Virus record (IMG/VR): IMGVR_UViG_3300037432_000001
Location: 1 to 23,617 of that record
Source of the DNA: a virus
Strand: one strand, 5' to 3'
Length of the DNA: 23,617 nt
The position numbers were made by a program, and so were the translations under genes. The notes under the pieces were generated by a model, which was given only the letters and a program-made list of their open reading frames with translations, searched no databases and was not told where the DNA came from. Shown here piece by piece: positions 14,420-21,401 of this stretch (positions within the stretch are counted from its first letter, which is position 1; every line of letters starts with the position of its first letter).

Positions 14420-15396
14420 AGACCACAGCTAAGGTAACGGTACCTAAACCCACAGGGTCCATCACAGTGGCCACCGGTGGGCTCATCCCTGGACCTCCAG
14501 GCCCAGAAGGCCCAGAAGGGGACCCAGGTCCCCAGGGAGTTCCCGGCCCCACAGGTCCACAGGGGCCACAGGGTGAACCTGGCCCGGCCGGCGGTCCAGA
14601 AGGTCCTCCTGGCGTAGGGGTACCGGTAGGTGGCGGAGTAGGCAATGTCCTAACCAAGAACACCACCAACGACTATGACACAGCCTGGAGAGAGCCGCTC
14701 TATGCTTCCGACTTAAAGCTAGACCCCAGCAAGAACATACAGTGGTCGCCCGATGCCATTCTGAGACGCAGTGATGTAGGTGGGCTGGCCACATCAGGAA
14801 CTCTAATCGTAGCTGGGCCAGAGGCATCCACTACGCAATTACTGCGGGTGGGCCACGGTACCATTCCTAATTTCGCAATCCCTAGTGGAGTAACCTATGG
14901 GGTGAGATGCCAGCCTAGCAATTCAGGGGCCGCTGACGTAAGGGGTATGTGGTCAGGGCCGACCTTCCTGGGTGCAGGTGGCTCTATGGTCAGTCTGATC
15001 CCATATATGGGCCAATGTCAGGTGCAGAACACTACTGGCGTAGTTGGTACCGGTACCGTATTTGGTGCGCAGTCTCCCGTAGTCGTAACGGGTGGCACAA
15101 TAACGACAGCCATTGGAGTGGACATAGAAGCACAGAAGGTGGCAGGGGTGACTACTGGCTTTGGCATTCGCCAGAGGGGCTCCGCTGACCTGAATAGCTT
15201 TGCCGGCCCAACATCCTTCGCATCCAATGTGGGGTTCTGGGGTGTCAGCCCGGCCCCTCAGTCCACTGGCTGGAGTGTCACCCCTGGCTACACAGTGGAT
15301 AAAGCCTTCAGTCCTGAGAGCTGCACTGTCACCGAACTGGCCAGGGTAGTGGGCACTCTGCTGGATGTTCTGAAGTCCTATGGGATGCTGGGCTGA
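14416..15396 (+). CDS. Collagen-like tail fibre protein
   Basis: A 326-residue fibre. After a basic N-terminal strand (residues 1-22), residues 26-58 hold eleven Gly-X-Y triplets ([12 protein letters not shown] and so on), interrupted once near 59-60 and followed by two more triplets: a short trimeric collagen-like stalk. Then comes [16 protein letters not shown] (79-94), an attachment motif common in phage fibres, and a beta-rich receptor-binding part rich in Gly/Ser/Thr. The C-terminal [12 protein letters not shown]...[19 protein letters not shown] is the usual end of such fibres, with a trimerising helix. CpG frequency in this gene is higher than in the structural genes to its left. Confidence 0.82.
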   Translation: MKTTAKVTVPKPTGSITVATGGLIPGPPGPEGPEGDPGPQGVPGPTGPQGPQGEPGPAGGPEGPPGVGVPVGGGVGNVLTKNTTNDYDTAWREPLYASDLKLDPSKNIQWSPDAILRRSDVGGLATSGTLIVAGPEASTTQLLRVGHGTIPNFAIPSGVTYGVRCQPSNSGAADVRGMWSGPTFLGAGGSMVSLIPYMGQCQVQNTTGVVGTGTVFGAQSPVVVTGGTITTAIGVDIEAQKVAGVTTGFGIRQRGSADLNSFAGPTSFASNVGFWGVSPAPQSTGWSVTPGYTVDKAFSPESCTVTELARVVGTLLDVLKSYGMLG

Positions 15397-16073
15397 TGCC
15401 TACCTTCGGCTCCGTAGTCACACAGACTGAGCTGTCCGGTGGGGGAACTCTCATCATCAATGGGACCAGACCCCCCACTGACACTGATGGGGCAGTGGGA
15501 GACTACTGGTTAGACACTGCCGGTAAGACTCTGTATGGGCCTAAGAATAGCGGCGGAGTCTATGGTCCAGAGCAGCCTGCACTCCCTGGCACTCCAAGCA
15601 CCTTCGCTAATGGAGGGGGCTCAACATATGGCACTGTTATGAAGTCTCTGGTACAGGGTCGGATCGGGTCACTTAGGTATTACCGGGCGCCTGGGCAGGC
15701 TGCCCATACGGCAACCCTGCTGCTTTACAGACAAAGTAACCAAACTGAACTGGGCAGGGTTGCAATTAGCAATTCAGCTAGCGCCGCTGCAGGATGGGTG
15801 ACTGGAGTGCTTCCTACTCCCCTTGACGTCACAGCTAATACTGACCTGAGGGTTGCCTACTTCATGATCCCAACTTCTACACAGATAGGCTACGCTGGAC
15901 CCTTCACCTATTCTTCCCTTATTCCTACTCTTGTCTCTGTAGTTGGTAGCTGTAACGCCTCAGGTTCACCTGCGTATCCAGGCAGTGACGCGGGCACTAT
16001 CTGTTACTTTGCGGACATCCTATTCCAGCCTCTACAGCCCACCTGGCCCATAGCCATTAAGTCTGCACCATGA
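15396..16073 (+). CDS. DUF4082-type tail fibre/receptor-binding protein, copy 1
   Basis: A 225-residue protein coupled to the collagen fibre by TGATG. Residues about 20-50 carry the fibre signature INGTRPPTDTDGAVGDYWLD followed by LYGPK. Residues about 75-200 fit DUF4082, a beta-sandwich found in secreted and surface-attached carbohydrate-associated proteins: GRIGSLRYYRAPGQA, LLLYRQSNQTELGRV, AAAGWVTGVLPTPL, TDLRVAYF. It aligns over its whole length with the next gene, including the shared CYF.D..FQPL and final P.A.KSAP. Likely contacts the host surface. Confidence 0.72.
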   Translation: MPTFGSVVTQTELSGGGTLIINGTRPPTDTDGAVGDYWLDTAGKTLYGPKNSGGVYGPEQPALPGTPSTFANGGGSTYGTVMKSLVQGRIGSLRYYRAPGQAAHTATLLLYRQSNQTELGRVAISNSASAAAGWVTGVLPTPLDVTANTDLRVAYFMIPTSTQIGYAGPFTYSSLIPTLVSVVGSCNASGSPAYPGSDAGTICYFADILFQPLQPTWPIAIKSAP

Positions 16074-16741
16074 CTAAGTTCGGAGATGTCCTCACCACAG
16101 ATGAAGTGCCCACCGGTGGGACTACCATCCTGAATGGCACCGGCCCTCCTGCTGATGCCCTGGGGGCTGTAGGGAACTATTACCTGGACACGACAGCTAA
16201 GATTCTGTATGGGCCTAAGAGTGCTACACAGGTGTACGGGTCAGATAGCTCGGTCTTTACGATAGCTCCTACCGCCATGCATAACATAGGTGCCTCCTCC
16301 TGTGAAGGAAGCCGAATAACTGTGGCGGCGGCCGGCCGAATAACAGGGTTGAGGTACTACCGCTACGGTGGTAATGCCAGTGCTCACAACATCACCTTAT
16401 GTCTCTATCTGCAGAGCACCCAGGCGGAGCTGGGACGTACGGTCATTAATAATGCGGCTAGCGCCCCCGCTGGGTGGGTAGTTGGCACGCTCTCCACCCC
16501 TGTGGCCGTGTCTGGGAGTACTGCCTATCGCACAGCGTCGACCTCATCGGCAGCAATAAACAGTAGTTACCAACAGGTCACGCCGACTTCTGGGTCTTCC
16601 CTTCTCGCCTATTTGGGAGGCTGTTGGACGATGGCCCCAACTAGTTATCCTGCCACTGATGACACTCCAGGGTGCTACTTTGTAGATTTAGTGTTTCAAC
16701 CCCTGACGCAATGGCCAGTGGCCCTGAAGTCTGCCCCCTGA
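16070..16741 (+). CDS. DUF4082-type tail fibre/receptor-binding protein, copy 2
   Basis: A 223-residue paralogue of the preceding gene, overlapping it by ATGA. The same parts occur in the same order: INGTGPP-like start (LNGTGPPADALGAVGNYYLD, LYGPK), GRITGLRYYRYGGNA, LCLYLQSTQAELGRT, APAGWVVGTLSTPV, and CYFVDLVFQPL to the end. DNA between the copies has diverged widely. This copy is close to normal in CpG (27 CpG in 16081-16560), unlike most of the window, which suggests it is the newest acquisition or evolves under different pressure. Confidence 0.72.
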   Translation: MTKFGDVLTTDEVPTGGTTILNGTGPPADALGAVGNYYLDTTAKILYGPKSATQVYGSDSSVFTIAPTAMHNIGASSCEGSRITVAAAGRITGLRYYRYGGNASAHNITLCLYLQSTQAELGRTVINNAASAPAGWVVGTLSTPVAVSGSTAYRTASTSSAAINSSYQQVTPTSGSSLLAYLGGCWTMAPTSYPATDDTPGCYFVDLVFQPLTQWPVALKSAP

Positions 16742-16787
16742 GCAGCCCCCAGAGGACCTGTGGGCCGGTAGGATGGGTGGCAGACAG

Positions 16788-16833
16788 CCAGGAGCCCCCC
16801 GACAGCCTTAGGGGGCCATACAGGGGGCTCTGG
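16788..16833 (+). terminator. Hairpin terminator candidate after the fibre genes
   Basis: GAGCCCCC 16792-16799 pairs perfectly with GGGGGCTC 16823-16830, and CCA 16788-16790 with TGG 16831-16833 across a one-base bulge; the loop is 23 bases. It sits in the 112-bp gap after the last fibre gene. There is no T-run, so the stop function is inferred from position; many actinophage terminators lack one. Confidence 0.45.
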
Positions 16834-16856
16834 TGGGATGCTAACCAGGAGGGGTG

Positions 16857-17054
16857 ATGGAGCTGTACGACAGGGAAGACGCAGGGAGGTTGGGCCTGGA
16901 CCCTGAGTCACTGGCTCAGGAAACCATCAGGCAGCAGATTCAGTCTGCCCCTGCCCGGGATGCTGACCACTGGCAGAAGCTGCTGAGTCTTGGCGCCACA
17001 CAGGAGTCACCCTGTCAGCCTGAAGACCCTTCAGACCCTTCCGTGACGCCTTAG
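16857..17054 (+). CDS. Small protein converging on and overlapping the integrase gene
   Basis: A 65-residue frame from ATG 16857 (GTG 16854 is an alternative) behind a strong AGGAGGGG at 16847-16854. The sequence is helical and acidic to about residue 45 (LGLDPESLAQETIRQQIQ, DADHWQKLLSLGAT), then a Pro/Ser tail. Its last 128 bases run antisense to the last 42 codons of the integrase, so the two genes share DNA tail to tail. The strong ribosome site makes me accept it; function unknown. Confidence 0.5.
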   Translation: MELYDREDAGRLGLDPESLAQETIRQQIQSAPARDADHWQKLLSLGATQESPCQPEDPSDPSVTP

Positions 17055-18525
17055 AGATATCCAGCCTCTCCAGCTCGGCCCTGGCCATCCTCCGCATGGC
17101 TGGGATGTCACCCTTAGCCTTAGCCTGCTCCCACTGGTCCACCGTATGTCTGGGGGCTGGCGCTGCCTGAGACCTGTTCCACTCCGCCCAGGCCTTCTGG
17201 ATGGGTGCCAGCTCCTGATTGATGTCTCGCAGGGTGCTCAGCTTCTCACTGAGGCTCATCTCCCTGGCCCGGTAGCGCTGGGCCACCTCCTCCAGCTGAG
17301 CCTCCCAGTGGTCCAGGTCAGCCTGCTGGGTGAAGGGCTGAGCCTCTGGGACCACAGCCACTGCCCTTTCTGTCCACAGGGCTGTCAACAGGTCTCCCAC
17401 ATGGCTGTCCAGGTGGGGGCCACTTATCGTGCAGCAGCCCTTCGCACACCGATAATAGTGGCGGCCCCTATCGCTGTAGAAGCAGCCATTCATAGCTTCT
17501 CCACAGACTGTTCCCCAGCAGAGCTGAGACAGCACATAACTGGCCCTGGTCTGGACAGCTTGCCTACAGCGGTCCCCCTTACCTGAGAGTTCAGTAATAA
17601 GGGCCTTCCAGGTCTGCTCAGTGAGGATGGCTGGAACTTGAGACCTGATGGGTCGGCCCTCATCGTCTGGAACAGTCCACTGGTAGATAGGTGGGGTCAG
17701 CTCTCCTGGCCTAGCCTTAGGCTTATGAACCAGGTAGCCCACTATCCTGGGGCTCAGGAGCATGTTCCTGATGGTACTTCTGGCCATCACCCCACCCTTA
17801 GGGCTAAGGATTCCAGCCTGGTCCCACTCTCGTTTGACCTCAGCGACAGACTTCCCCTGAAGGACATCCTTAGCAGCCTTCCTAATGAGGTCAGCCTCAG
17901 GAGACTCCTGATCATGGTTAGCCCCAGTGACTCCGAACATCCTAGGACCAACATAGCGGCCACTCTCCCTGAGCTGGGAGTGCCTATCGCTCTGTCGCTG
18001 GGACATGACCGCTAATTCGTCATAGCCCCTAGAGGCAGCACCATAGGCTGCAGCCCTACCCATAGGTGTAGAGAGGTCCAGAGCCTCCTGGGGAGTGGAG
18101 AATTTCAGGCCAGGGTGAGCCTCATAGACTCTGATCAGGACAGTGATGTCCTCTGGGTCCCTAACCACACGGAAGAAGTGGGAACCCACTAGGCCATCGT
18201 AGTTGCCCAGGTCTAGTAGGAGAGCCTGAAACTCTGGCCTGGCCCCCTTCCTGGTATCGGCAGACTTTGCCATGTCGCACCGCACTGCCACCACCACACC
18301 GCCCAGCTTCTTAGCCAGTGAGAGGCAGGTCTGGTATTGGCGCTGCAGGGCTAGTAGGTGATCAGACTCACTCACCTTCTCATTTGATAGCCTCAGGTAG
18401 GCGATAAGTCTGATCTGACCAGCCTTAGGGGTGGGGAAGGTGAGACTGGCCAGCCACCGGCCCGAGGGGGTCTGGCTGAGGTCCTTAGCAGGCTTCTTTG
18501 TGTACCTACGCTTCTGGGTCATCAT
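16927..18525 (-). CDS. int: Large serine integrase
   Basis: A 532-residue site-specific recombinase that integrates the phage at attB using its attP. The resolvase domain starts near residue 36: AYLRLS gives catalytic S47 and R45, and RPEF at 96-99 and LDL follow. The zone that aligns with the D-R-x-x-R of resolvases reads F118-R119-V-V-R122: both arginines are kept but the aspartate is Phe. The recombinase domain follows (LDLSTPMGRAAAYGAASRGYDE, then ESGRYVGPRMFGV, and KGGVMARSTIRNMLLSPRIVGY). The zinc ribbon uses C336, C341, C360 and C364/C365, then a coiled coil (about 395-450). Start is ATG 18525 or 18522; the ribosome site is weak. attP lies 26 bases upstream. Confidence 0.92.
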   Translation of the reverse strand: MMTQKRRYTKKPAKDLSQTPSGRWLASLTFPTPKAGQIRLIAYLRLSNEKVSESDHLLALQRQYQTCLSLAKKLGGVVVAVRCDMAKSADTRKGARPEFQALLLDLGNYDGLVGSHFFRVVRDPEDITVLIRVYEAHPGLKFSTPQEALDLSTPMGRAAAYGAASRGYDELAVMSQRQSDRHSQLRESGRYVGPRMFGVTGANHDQESPEADLIRKAAKDVLQGKSVAEVKREWDQAGILSPKGGVMARSTIRNMLLSPRIVGYLVHKPKARPGELTPPIYQWTVPDDEGRPIRSQVPAILTEQTWKALITELSGKGDRCRQAVQTRASYVLSQLCWGTVCGEAMNGCFYSDRGRHYYRCAKGCCTISGPHLDSHVGDLLTALWTERAVAVVPEAQPFTQQADLDHWEAQLEEVAQRYRAREMSLSEKLSTLRDINQELAPIQKAWAEWNRSQAAPAPRHTVDQWEQAKAKGDIPAMRRMARAELERLDISKASRKGLKGLQADRVTPVWRQDSAASASGQHPGQGQTESAA

Positions 18526-18550
18526 GCCCAGTTTATCGGCCCCTCAGCAG

Positions 18551-18600
18551 GTCTGGTAAATTGATTGTGCGAGGTCGCAGCAACATTCGATTTAGCACCT
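18551..18600. other. Probable attP site of the serine integrase
   Basis: A 50-bp imperfect palindrome centred between 18575 and 18576 lies just upstream of the integrase start. Arms match at offsets -22,-21,-19 to -15,-13,-12,-10 to -8 and -3: for example TAAAT 18557-18561 with ATTTA 18590-18594, GA 18563-18564 with TC 18587-18588, and TGT 18566-18568 with ACA 18583-18585. Length, arm spacing, internal mismatches and place next to int are those of attP sites of large serine integrases. The central dinucleotide would be TC. Confidence 0.65.
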
Positions 18601-18613
18601 CAGGACTAGCAGG

Positions 18614-18799
18614 TCAGGAGGGGTGCCTGTCCACACTGCTCTCCAGGTCTGCACTCCCACCTGTGGCCCCCAGCTCCAGAGCTTCCAGAGAGCCTGTAGC
18701 CAGGTTGGCACGGGCTAGGGCCAGCTCCAGGGCTGCTCTCCAGTTAGGGGCTGTCAGCCTCAGCTCTGCATCTGTGGAGTAGTAGGCAGTGAAGACCAT
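18614..18799 (-). CDS. Small protein of unknown function, last of the lysogeny small-gene string
   Basis: A 61-residue protein with AGGAGG 7 bases before its ATG and a TGATG overlap with the upstream gene. It begins with a beta-like segment (VFTAYYSTDAELRLTA) followed by an Ala/Leu-rich helix (NWRAALELALARANLATGSL) and a polar tail. Similar short proteins occur in actinophages near the immunity region. No catalytic motif or membrane segment is visible. Confidence 0.62.
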   Translation of the reverse strand: MVFTAYYSTDAELRLTAPNWRAALELALARANLATGSLEALELGATGGSADLESSVDRHPS

Positions 18800-18927
18800 C
18801 AGGGGTCCTCCTGCTGTTGGTAGTAGGACCTAGCCTCCTCCTGGCCCCGGTACCAGCCATAGGCCATTCCCCAGCAGCAGGCCACAAAGGCTATAGCGAA
18901 CATGATTAGACCCAGGTAGACCACCAC
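18799..18927 (-). CDS. Small single-pass membrane protein
   Basis: A 42-residue frame starting at GTG in TAGTG (18929-18925), behind GGAGGGG, and ending in TGATG. Residues 2-22 form one hydrophobic segment (VVYLGLIMFAIAFVACCWGM) followed by a charged, glutamine-rich tail (EEARSYYQQQEDP) likely in the cytoplasm. Start and stop both overlap neighbours, so it is translated with them. Function unknown; small membrane proteins of prophage arms can act in superinfection exclusion, which here is only a possibility. Confidence 0.6.
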   Translation of the reverse strand: MVVYLGLIMFAIAFVACCWGMAYGWYRGQEEARSYYQQQEDP

Positions 18928-19169
18928 TACCGGCCCCTCCTGCGTCTGAGAGCATCGATCTTCCTAGCCTGCTTCACTAGGGCTGTGTTCAGGCCGTCAG
19001 CCTCTCCACCGTTGGCCCTGATAGCCTCAGCCCAGTTCAGGCCCATAGCCTCCATCAGGCCTGTGGTGGATACTCCATTGTCTTCTGCCATTCTCTGCCA
19101 GCCAGCTTTAGCTAAGTTCGAGAGGTAGGCATGAATAGCCGACGGGGAAATATCCTTATCTGATGCCAC
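18927..19169 (-). CDS. Small helix-turn-helix-like regulator candidate
   Basis: An 80-residue helical protein started by GTG 19169 behind AAGGGA. Pattern: WQRMAEDNGVSTTGLMEAMG is close to the LAxExGVSxTxLLEAxG helix-turn-helix-like element found in small actinobacterial and actinophage regulators, followed by a helix and a basic end (VKQARKIDALRRRRGR). It is the best regulator candidate of the leftward arm and so could help maintain lysogeny, but the match is to a pattern, not a certain family. Confidence 0.6.
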   Translation of the reverse strand: MASDKDISPSAIHAYLSNLAKAGWQRMAEDNGVSTTGLMEAMGLNWAEAIRANGGEADGLNTALVKQARKIDALRRRRGR

Positions 19170-19172
19170 TAC

Positions 19173-19277
19173 TTAGTCCCTTCCTGCGTACCAATACAGA
19201 GCCACCATGAATAGACCTATCAGGACTGCCAGTAGGAGCAGGCCAGGGCTGTTAGTGGAATGGTCCAGGTAGTCCAC
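19173..19277 (-). CDS. Small single-pass membrane peptide
   Basis: A 34-residue frame from GTG in TAGTG (19279-19275) to TAA 19173-19175. Residues about 12-29 are a clean hydrophobic segment (GLLLLAVLIGLFMVALYWY) followed by AGRD. Its start overlaps the stop of the upstream gene and its stop is 3 bases from the next start. No family recognised. Confidence 0.55.
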   Translation of the reverse strand: MDYLDHSTNSPGLLLLAVLIGLFMVALYWYAGRD

Positions 19278-19474
19278 TAGTTAGTCCAGTCTTCTGGGAA
19301 GCGCCTATCCTTCAGGAGCAGTTTGACACGGTCTACCTTCACCATCAGGGCTTCCACTGCTTCTTCCATTGTCTCGAAGCGCAGGTTAGTTGCCAGGTAT
19401 TTGCCTCTCACCTGGACTGCGTAGAAATAGCCCTGCTCATCCTGGCCAACACCAAAGTGGAGTACCTCAGCCAT
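19277..19474 (-). CDS. Small protein of unknown function
   Basis: A 65-residue protein behind AGGAGG, 8 bases before ATG 19474. It has a beta-like N-terminal half (LHFGVGQDEQGYFYAVQVRG), a helix (FETMEEAVEALMVKVDRVKL) and a basic C terminus. The arrangement (strand, strand, helix) resembles small phage alpha/beta proteins. Its stop overlaps the next start as TAGTG. Function unknown. Confidence 0.62.
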   Translation of the reverse strand: MAEVLHFGVGQDEQGYFYAVQVRGKYLATNLRFETMEEAVEALMVKVDRVKLLLKDRRFPEDWTN

Positions 19475-19766
19475 CCCTGAGCCTCCTAATAAACTCTATG
19501 CGATAGTCAGTTCGGTCTAAGGCTTCCCCTCGATGGGCCTGGTAGCCCTCTGGGTACTCATAGGTCCTGCCCCCATGCACAGTCCTGGCCCCAGTCCTGG
19601 AATTGATGAGGTCTATCCTCCTGGTACCGCAGTGGGAGCAGGTCAGAATGAACTGGAAGAGAGTGGCCCCCTGGGCTTCAGCCTTAGCCAGGTCCCAGGT
19701 GTGGCCGAAGGTCCTGCAGTGCAGGAAGCGGACCTGATAATCCTGGGCAGGCCTGGGTCTAGCCAT
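19467..19766 (-). CDS. Small zinc-binding protein of the lysogeny arm
   Basis: A 99-residue protein with AAGGGA ahead of its ATG. C17 and H22 (CRTFGHTW) and C43-x-x-C46 (CSHC) form a plausible single zinc site of C-x4-H plus CxxC type. The rest is basic, with short strands (FQFILTCSHCGTRRIDLINS) and a C-terminal RIEFIRRLR. This type is common in actinophages next to lysogeny genes; DNA binding is likely but unproven. It overlaps both neighbours by 8 bases. Confidence 0.65.
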   Translation of the reverse strand: MARPRPAQDYQVRFLHCRTFGHTWDLAKAEAQGATLFQFILTCSHCGTRRIDLINSRTGARTVHGGRTYEYPEGYQAHRGEALDRTDYRIEFIRRLRDG

Positions 19767-20145
19767 TCCCTTCAGGGCCTTCCAGAATGTCAGCAGCGGC
19801 GTTCAGCCTCTTAGCCTCTATCTCCAGCAGCTCAGCCTGGGAGCGCAGACGCTGGGCCTGGGAGGCATTGTCTTCAGCCCTAGACCTGAGCATGGTCAGC
19901 ATCTGAGAGGAGGGGCCAGAGGACTTAGGTTGTATGGGCTCTGGTCTGGGCCTATGGTTGGGACGGTAATGGTTCCTGATCCAGTTCCCTACGCTCTTGT
20001 GGGCTGCCGCTTCGTGGGGGAAGCCAGGTTTAGCAACTAATAGGGAGCCATCTCGGTCACGTAATGAGTAGCTGTACGTACCGTCTGAGTCCTGTGTTAT
20101 TTCCTCTGTAAGACCCAGCTCCTGGGCTCTAGTAGGTCTGCTCAT
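19759..20145 (-). CDS. Coiled-coil protein, first gene leftward of the control region; paralogue of the gene at 21529
   Basis: A 128-residue protein. Residues about 13-62 form a small alpha/beta domain (TEEITQDSDGTYSYSLRD, LLVAKPGFPHEAAAHKSVGNW); 63-80 is a Pro-rich linker; 85-125 is a coiled coil (RAEDNASQAQRLRSQAELLE, AKRLNAAADILEG). The rightward gene at 21529-21891 shows the same order of parts and a shared end pattern (R-x-x-A-x-x-L-E-x-x-A-x-R-L-x-x-A...L-x-G). As the first leftward gene it is placed for a regulatory role. AGGAT precedes the ATG. Coiled coil suggests a dimer. No helix-turn-helix is evident. Confidence 0.65.
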   Translation of the reverse strand: MSRPTRAQELGLTEEITQDSDGTYSYSLRDRDGSLLVAKPGFPHEAAAHKSVGNWIRNHYRPNHRPRPEPIQPKSSGPSSQMLTMLRSRAEDNASQAQRLRSQAELLEIEAKRLNAAADILEGPEGNG

Positions 20146-20357
20146 ATCCTGAACCCTTCCTGAGGCTGTAGTGCCAATGAGTCAGGTGAAGGAACCTACC
20201 ATTATCATGCCCCAATGACCAGGACCTGACTGGAAATAATCTCTCAGACACCAGTATCAGTCACGCAGTGTGAGATAGACATGACATCTTCTTCCCTTTG
20301 GTGTTGTCCTCCACACACATAGCAACACATAGTGCGGTCATTGTTGTCGTACCCCAG

Positions 20358-20386
20358 TTGACCTGCTCAGACTGGTGGGGTACAGC
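20358..20386 (+). promoter_or_regulatory. Rightward promoter candidate
   Basis: TTGACC at 20358-20363 is followed by a 17-base spacer and TACAGC at 20381-20386. The -35 is good, the -10 is weak. The first GTGACG repeat lies 5 bases downstream of the -10, so a protein bound there would block initiation. Confidence 0.35.
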
Positions 20387-20391
20387 TAAGA

Positions 20392-20539
20392 GTGACGCAT
20401 CAGTGACGATGCCAGGGCCTGCGTGACGTGCGCAGGGGAACACCTTTCTGAAACGAGACACATCACTAGTTGCAGCTAGTGGTCTCAGTTCTTTAGGTCC
20501 AGGCCTAGAGGTCTGGTCTGTTCTCCCTGCGCTCGTCAC
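20392..20539. repeat. GTGACG repeats, probable operators
   Basis: GTGACG at 20392-20397, 20403-20408 and 20423-20428 on the plus strand (11 and 20 bases apart, one and two helical turns), and once on the minus strand at 20534-20539 just upstream of the exonuclease start. TGCGTGAC (plus, 20420-20427) also recurs on the minus strand at 20260-20267. The middle copy overlaps the 5-bp palindrome GCATC-N6-GATGC. Confidence 0.5.
20464..20481. repeat. CACTAG-N6-CTAGTG inverted repeat
   Basis: Perfect 6-bp arms with a 6-base spacer, nested in an outer GAGAC 20455-20459 / GTCTC 20482-20486 pair. The form suits a dimeric DNA-binding protein or a small hairpin in the leader of the rightward operon. Confidence 0.45.
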
Positions 20540-20558
20540 CCTTATGGGAAGGAATGGG

Positions 20559-21401
20559 ATGCCTGGACACAGGCCTTATGCGAAGAACCCCTATGCCCCA
20601 CCTTCAGTTACACAGGTTATCAACACTCTCGATAAGCCTGGGCTGAGCTGGGGAGCAGCAAGGGAGACTGCCAGTTACGCAGTACACCATAGCAATCAGT
20701 GGATGGACCTCCCAGCTCCAGACGCAGTGACCACACTATACCGTCACCATAGAGGAGTGTGGGACCACAGGGCACTAGTAGGTTCAGCTCTGCATGAAGT
20801 GAACGCCCAGTGGTGTCAGGGCAACACTGTCAGTCTGAAGGATGTAGTCAGCTCCATCAGGGACAGGTCCAGGCTCTGGCAGAGGGTTCCAGAAGCCGAG
20901 CTGTTCGCAGAGCTGGTCCCTATGGCTAACGGTCTGGCTGACTGGTGGCGGTCGGCTAAGCCTGAGCCTCTCAGCTGGGAAGAGGTTGTCCGCTGGACCA
21001 CCCACCCTGACCTGGCTTACGTGGGAACCCTCGACTGGAGGGCCAACATTAATGGTCAGCCCTTCCTGCTGGACCTGAAGACGACTGGTTCCAGGAAGCA
21101 TGGGAAGGGGAAGTACTGGGACTCCTGGAGGCTCCAGCTGGCTGCCTACCGGTATGCCACTGAGGCTGTCCTGTATGACGATGAGGACCAGGAAAAGGGC
21201 ACCTGTGAACTCCCACCAGTGGCAGCTGCTGCTGTCATCCATCTCTACATTGATGGTCACGTGGAGTTCCACCCTGTGGCTGCCGGGCCTGCTGAGCATG
21301 AAGTCTTCCTGAGCCTGAGAAAGGTGTTCGGCTGGAGGCAGGGTGAAGGCCAGGGAATGGGAGATGTGGATATCACCCCAGCTCTGGGGGTGGTGGGATG
21401 A
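20559..21401 (+). CDS. PD-(D/E)XK exonuclease (RecB/Cas4-like) of the recombination operon
   Basis: A 280-residue nuclease. I start at ATG 20559 because GGAAGG at 20548-20553 suits it; ATG 20544 upstream has no ribosome site. Motifs numbered from 20559: GSALHE with H79 (motif I), GTLDW with D159 (motif II), LLDLKTTG with D172 and K174 (motif III), then WRLQLAAYRYA with Q193 (motif IV/QxxxY). This is the RecB-family nuclease fold used in phage recombination systems to resect double-strand ends, giving single strands to the annealing protein. Bet lies in the same operon. No iron-sulphur cysteines are evident. Confidence 0.85.
   Translation: MPGHRPYAKNPYAPPSVTQVINTLDKPGLSWGAARETASYAVHHSNQWMDLPAPDAVTTLYRHHRGVWDHRALVGSALHEVNAQWCQGNTVSLKDVVSSIRDRSRLWQRVPEAELFAELVPMANGLADWWRSAKPEPLSWEEVVRWTTHPDLAYVGTLDWRANINGQPFLLDLKTTGSRKHGKGKYWDSWRLQLAAYRYATEAVLYDDEDQEKGTCELPPVAAAAVIHLYIDGHVEFHPVAAGPAEHEVFLSLRKVFGWRQGEGQGMGDVDITPALGVVG

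Larger units (their letters stand above)
20146..20558. promoter_or_regulatory. Divergent control region between lysogeny arm and recombination operon
   Basis: About 400 bp with no credible gene. It separates the leftward coiled-coil gene from the rightward exonuclease gene. It contains CCAATGA at 20174-20180 and 20212-20218, GTCAGGT/ACCTGAC inverted at 20181-20187 and 20224-20230, ACACATAG twice (20315-20322, 20325-20332), GTGACG repeats, GCATC-AGTGAC-GATGC at 20397-20412, and CACTAG-N6-CTAGTG at 20464-20481. The density of short repeats is typical of a phage genetic switch. That it controls lysis and lysogeny is inference from place and repeats. Confidence 0.6.

Noticed and set aside
14397-14669. 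Gly/Pro-rich minus-strand frame opposite the collagen repeat
   Set aside because: Antisense of a Gly-X-Y repeat always produces a Gly/Pro-rich frame.
17146-17586. Plus-strand frame of 146 residues inside int
   Set aside because: Antisense to the integrase zinc ribbon and coiled coil; no domain or ribosome site.
20261-20539. 92-residue minus-strand frame in the divergent control region
   Set aside because: Composition not protein-like and it runs through the repeats and promoter candidate; no ribosome site or coupling with the leftward genes.
20146-20558. CRISPR-like array in the control region
   Set aside because: The repeats are 6-8 bases and irregularly spaced, so they are operator-like and not CRISPR.
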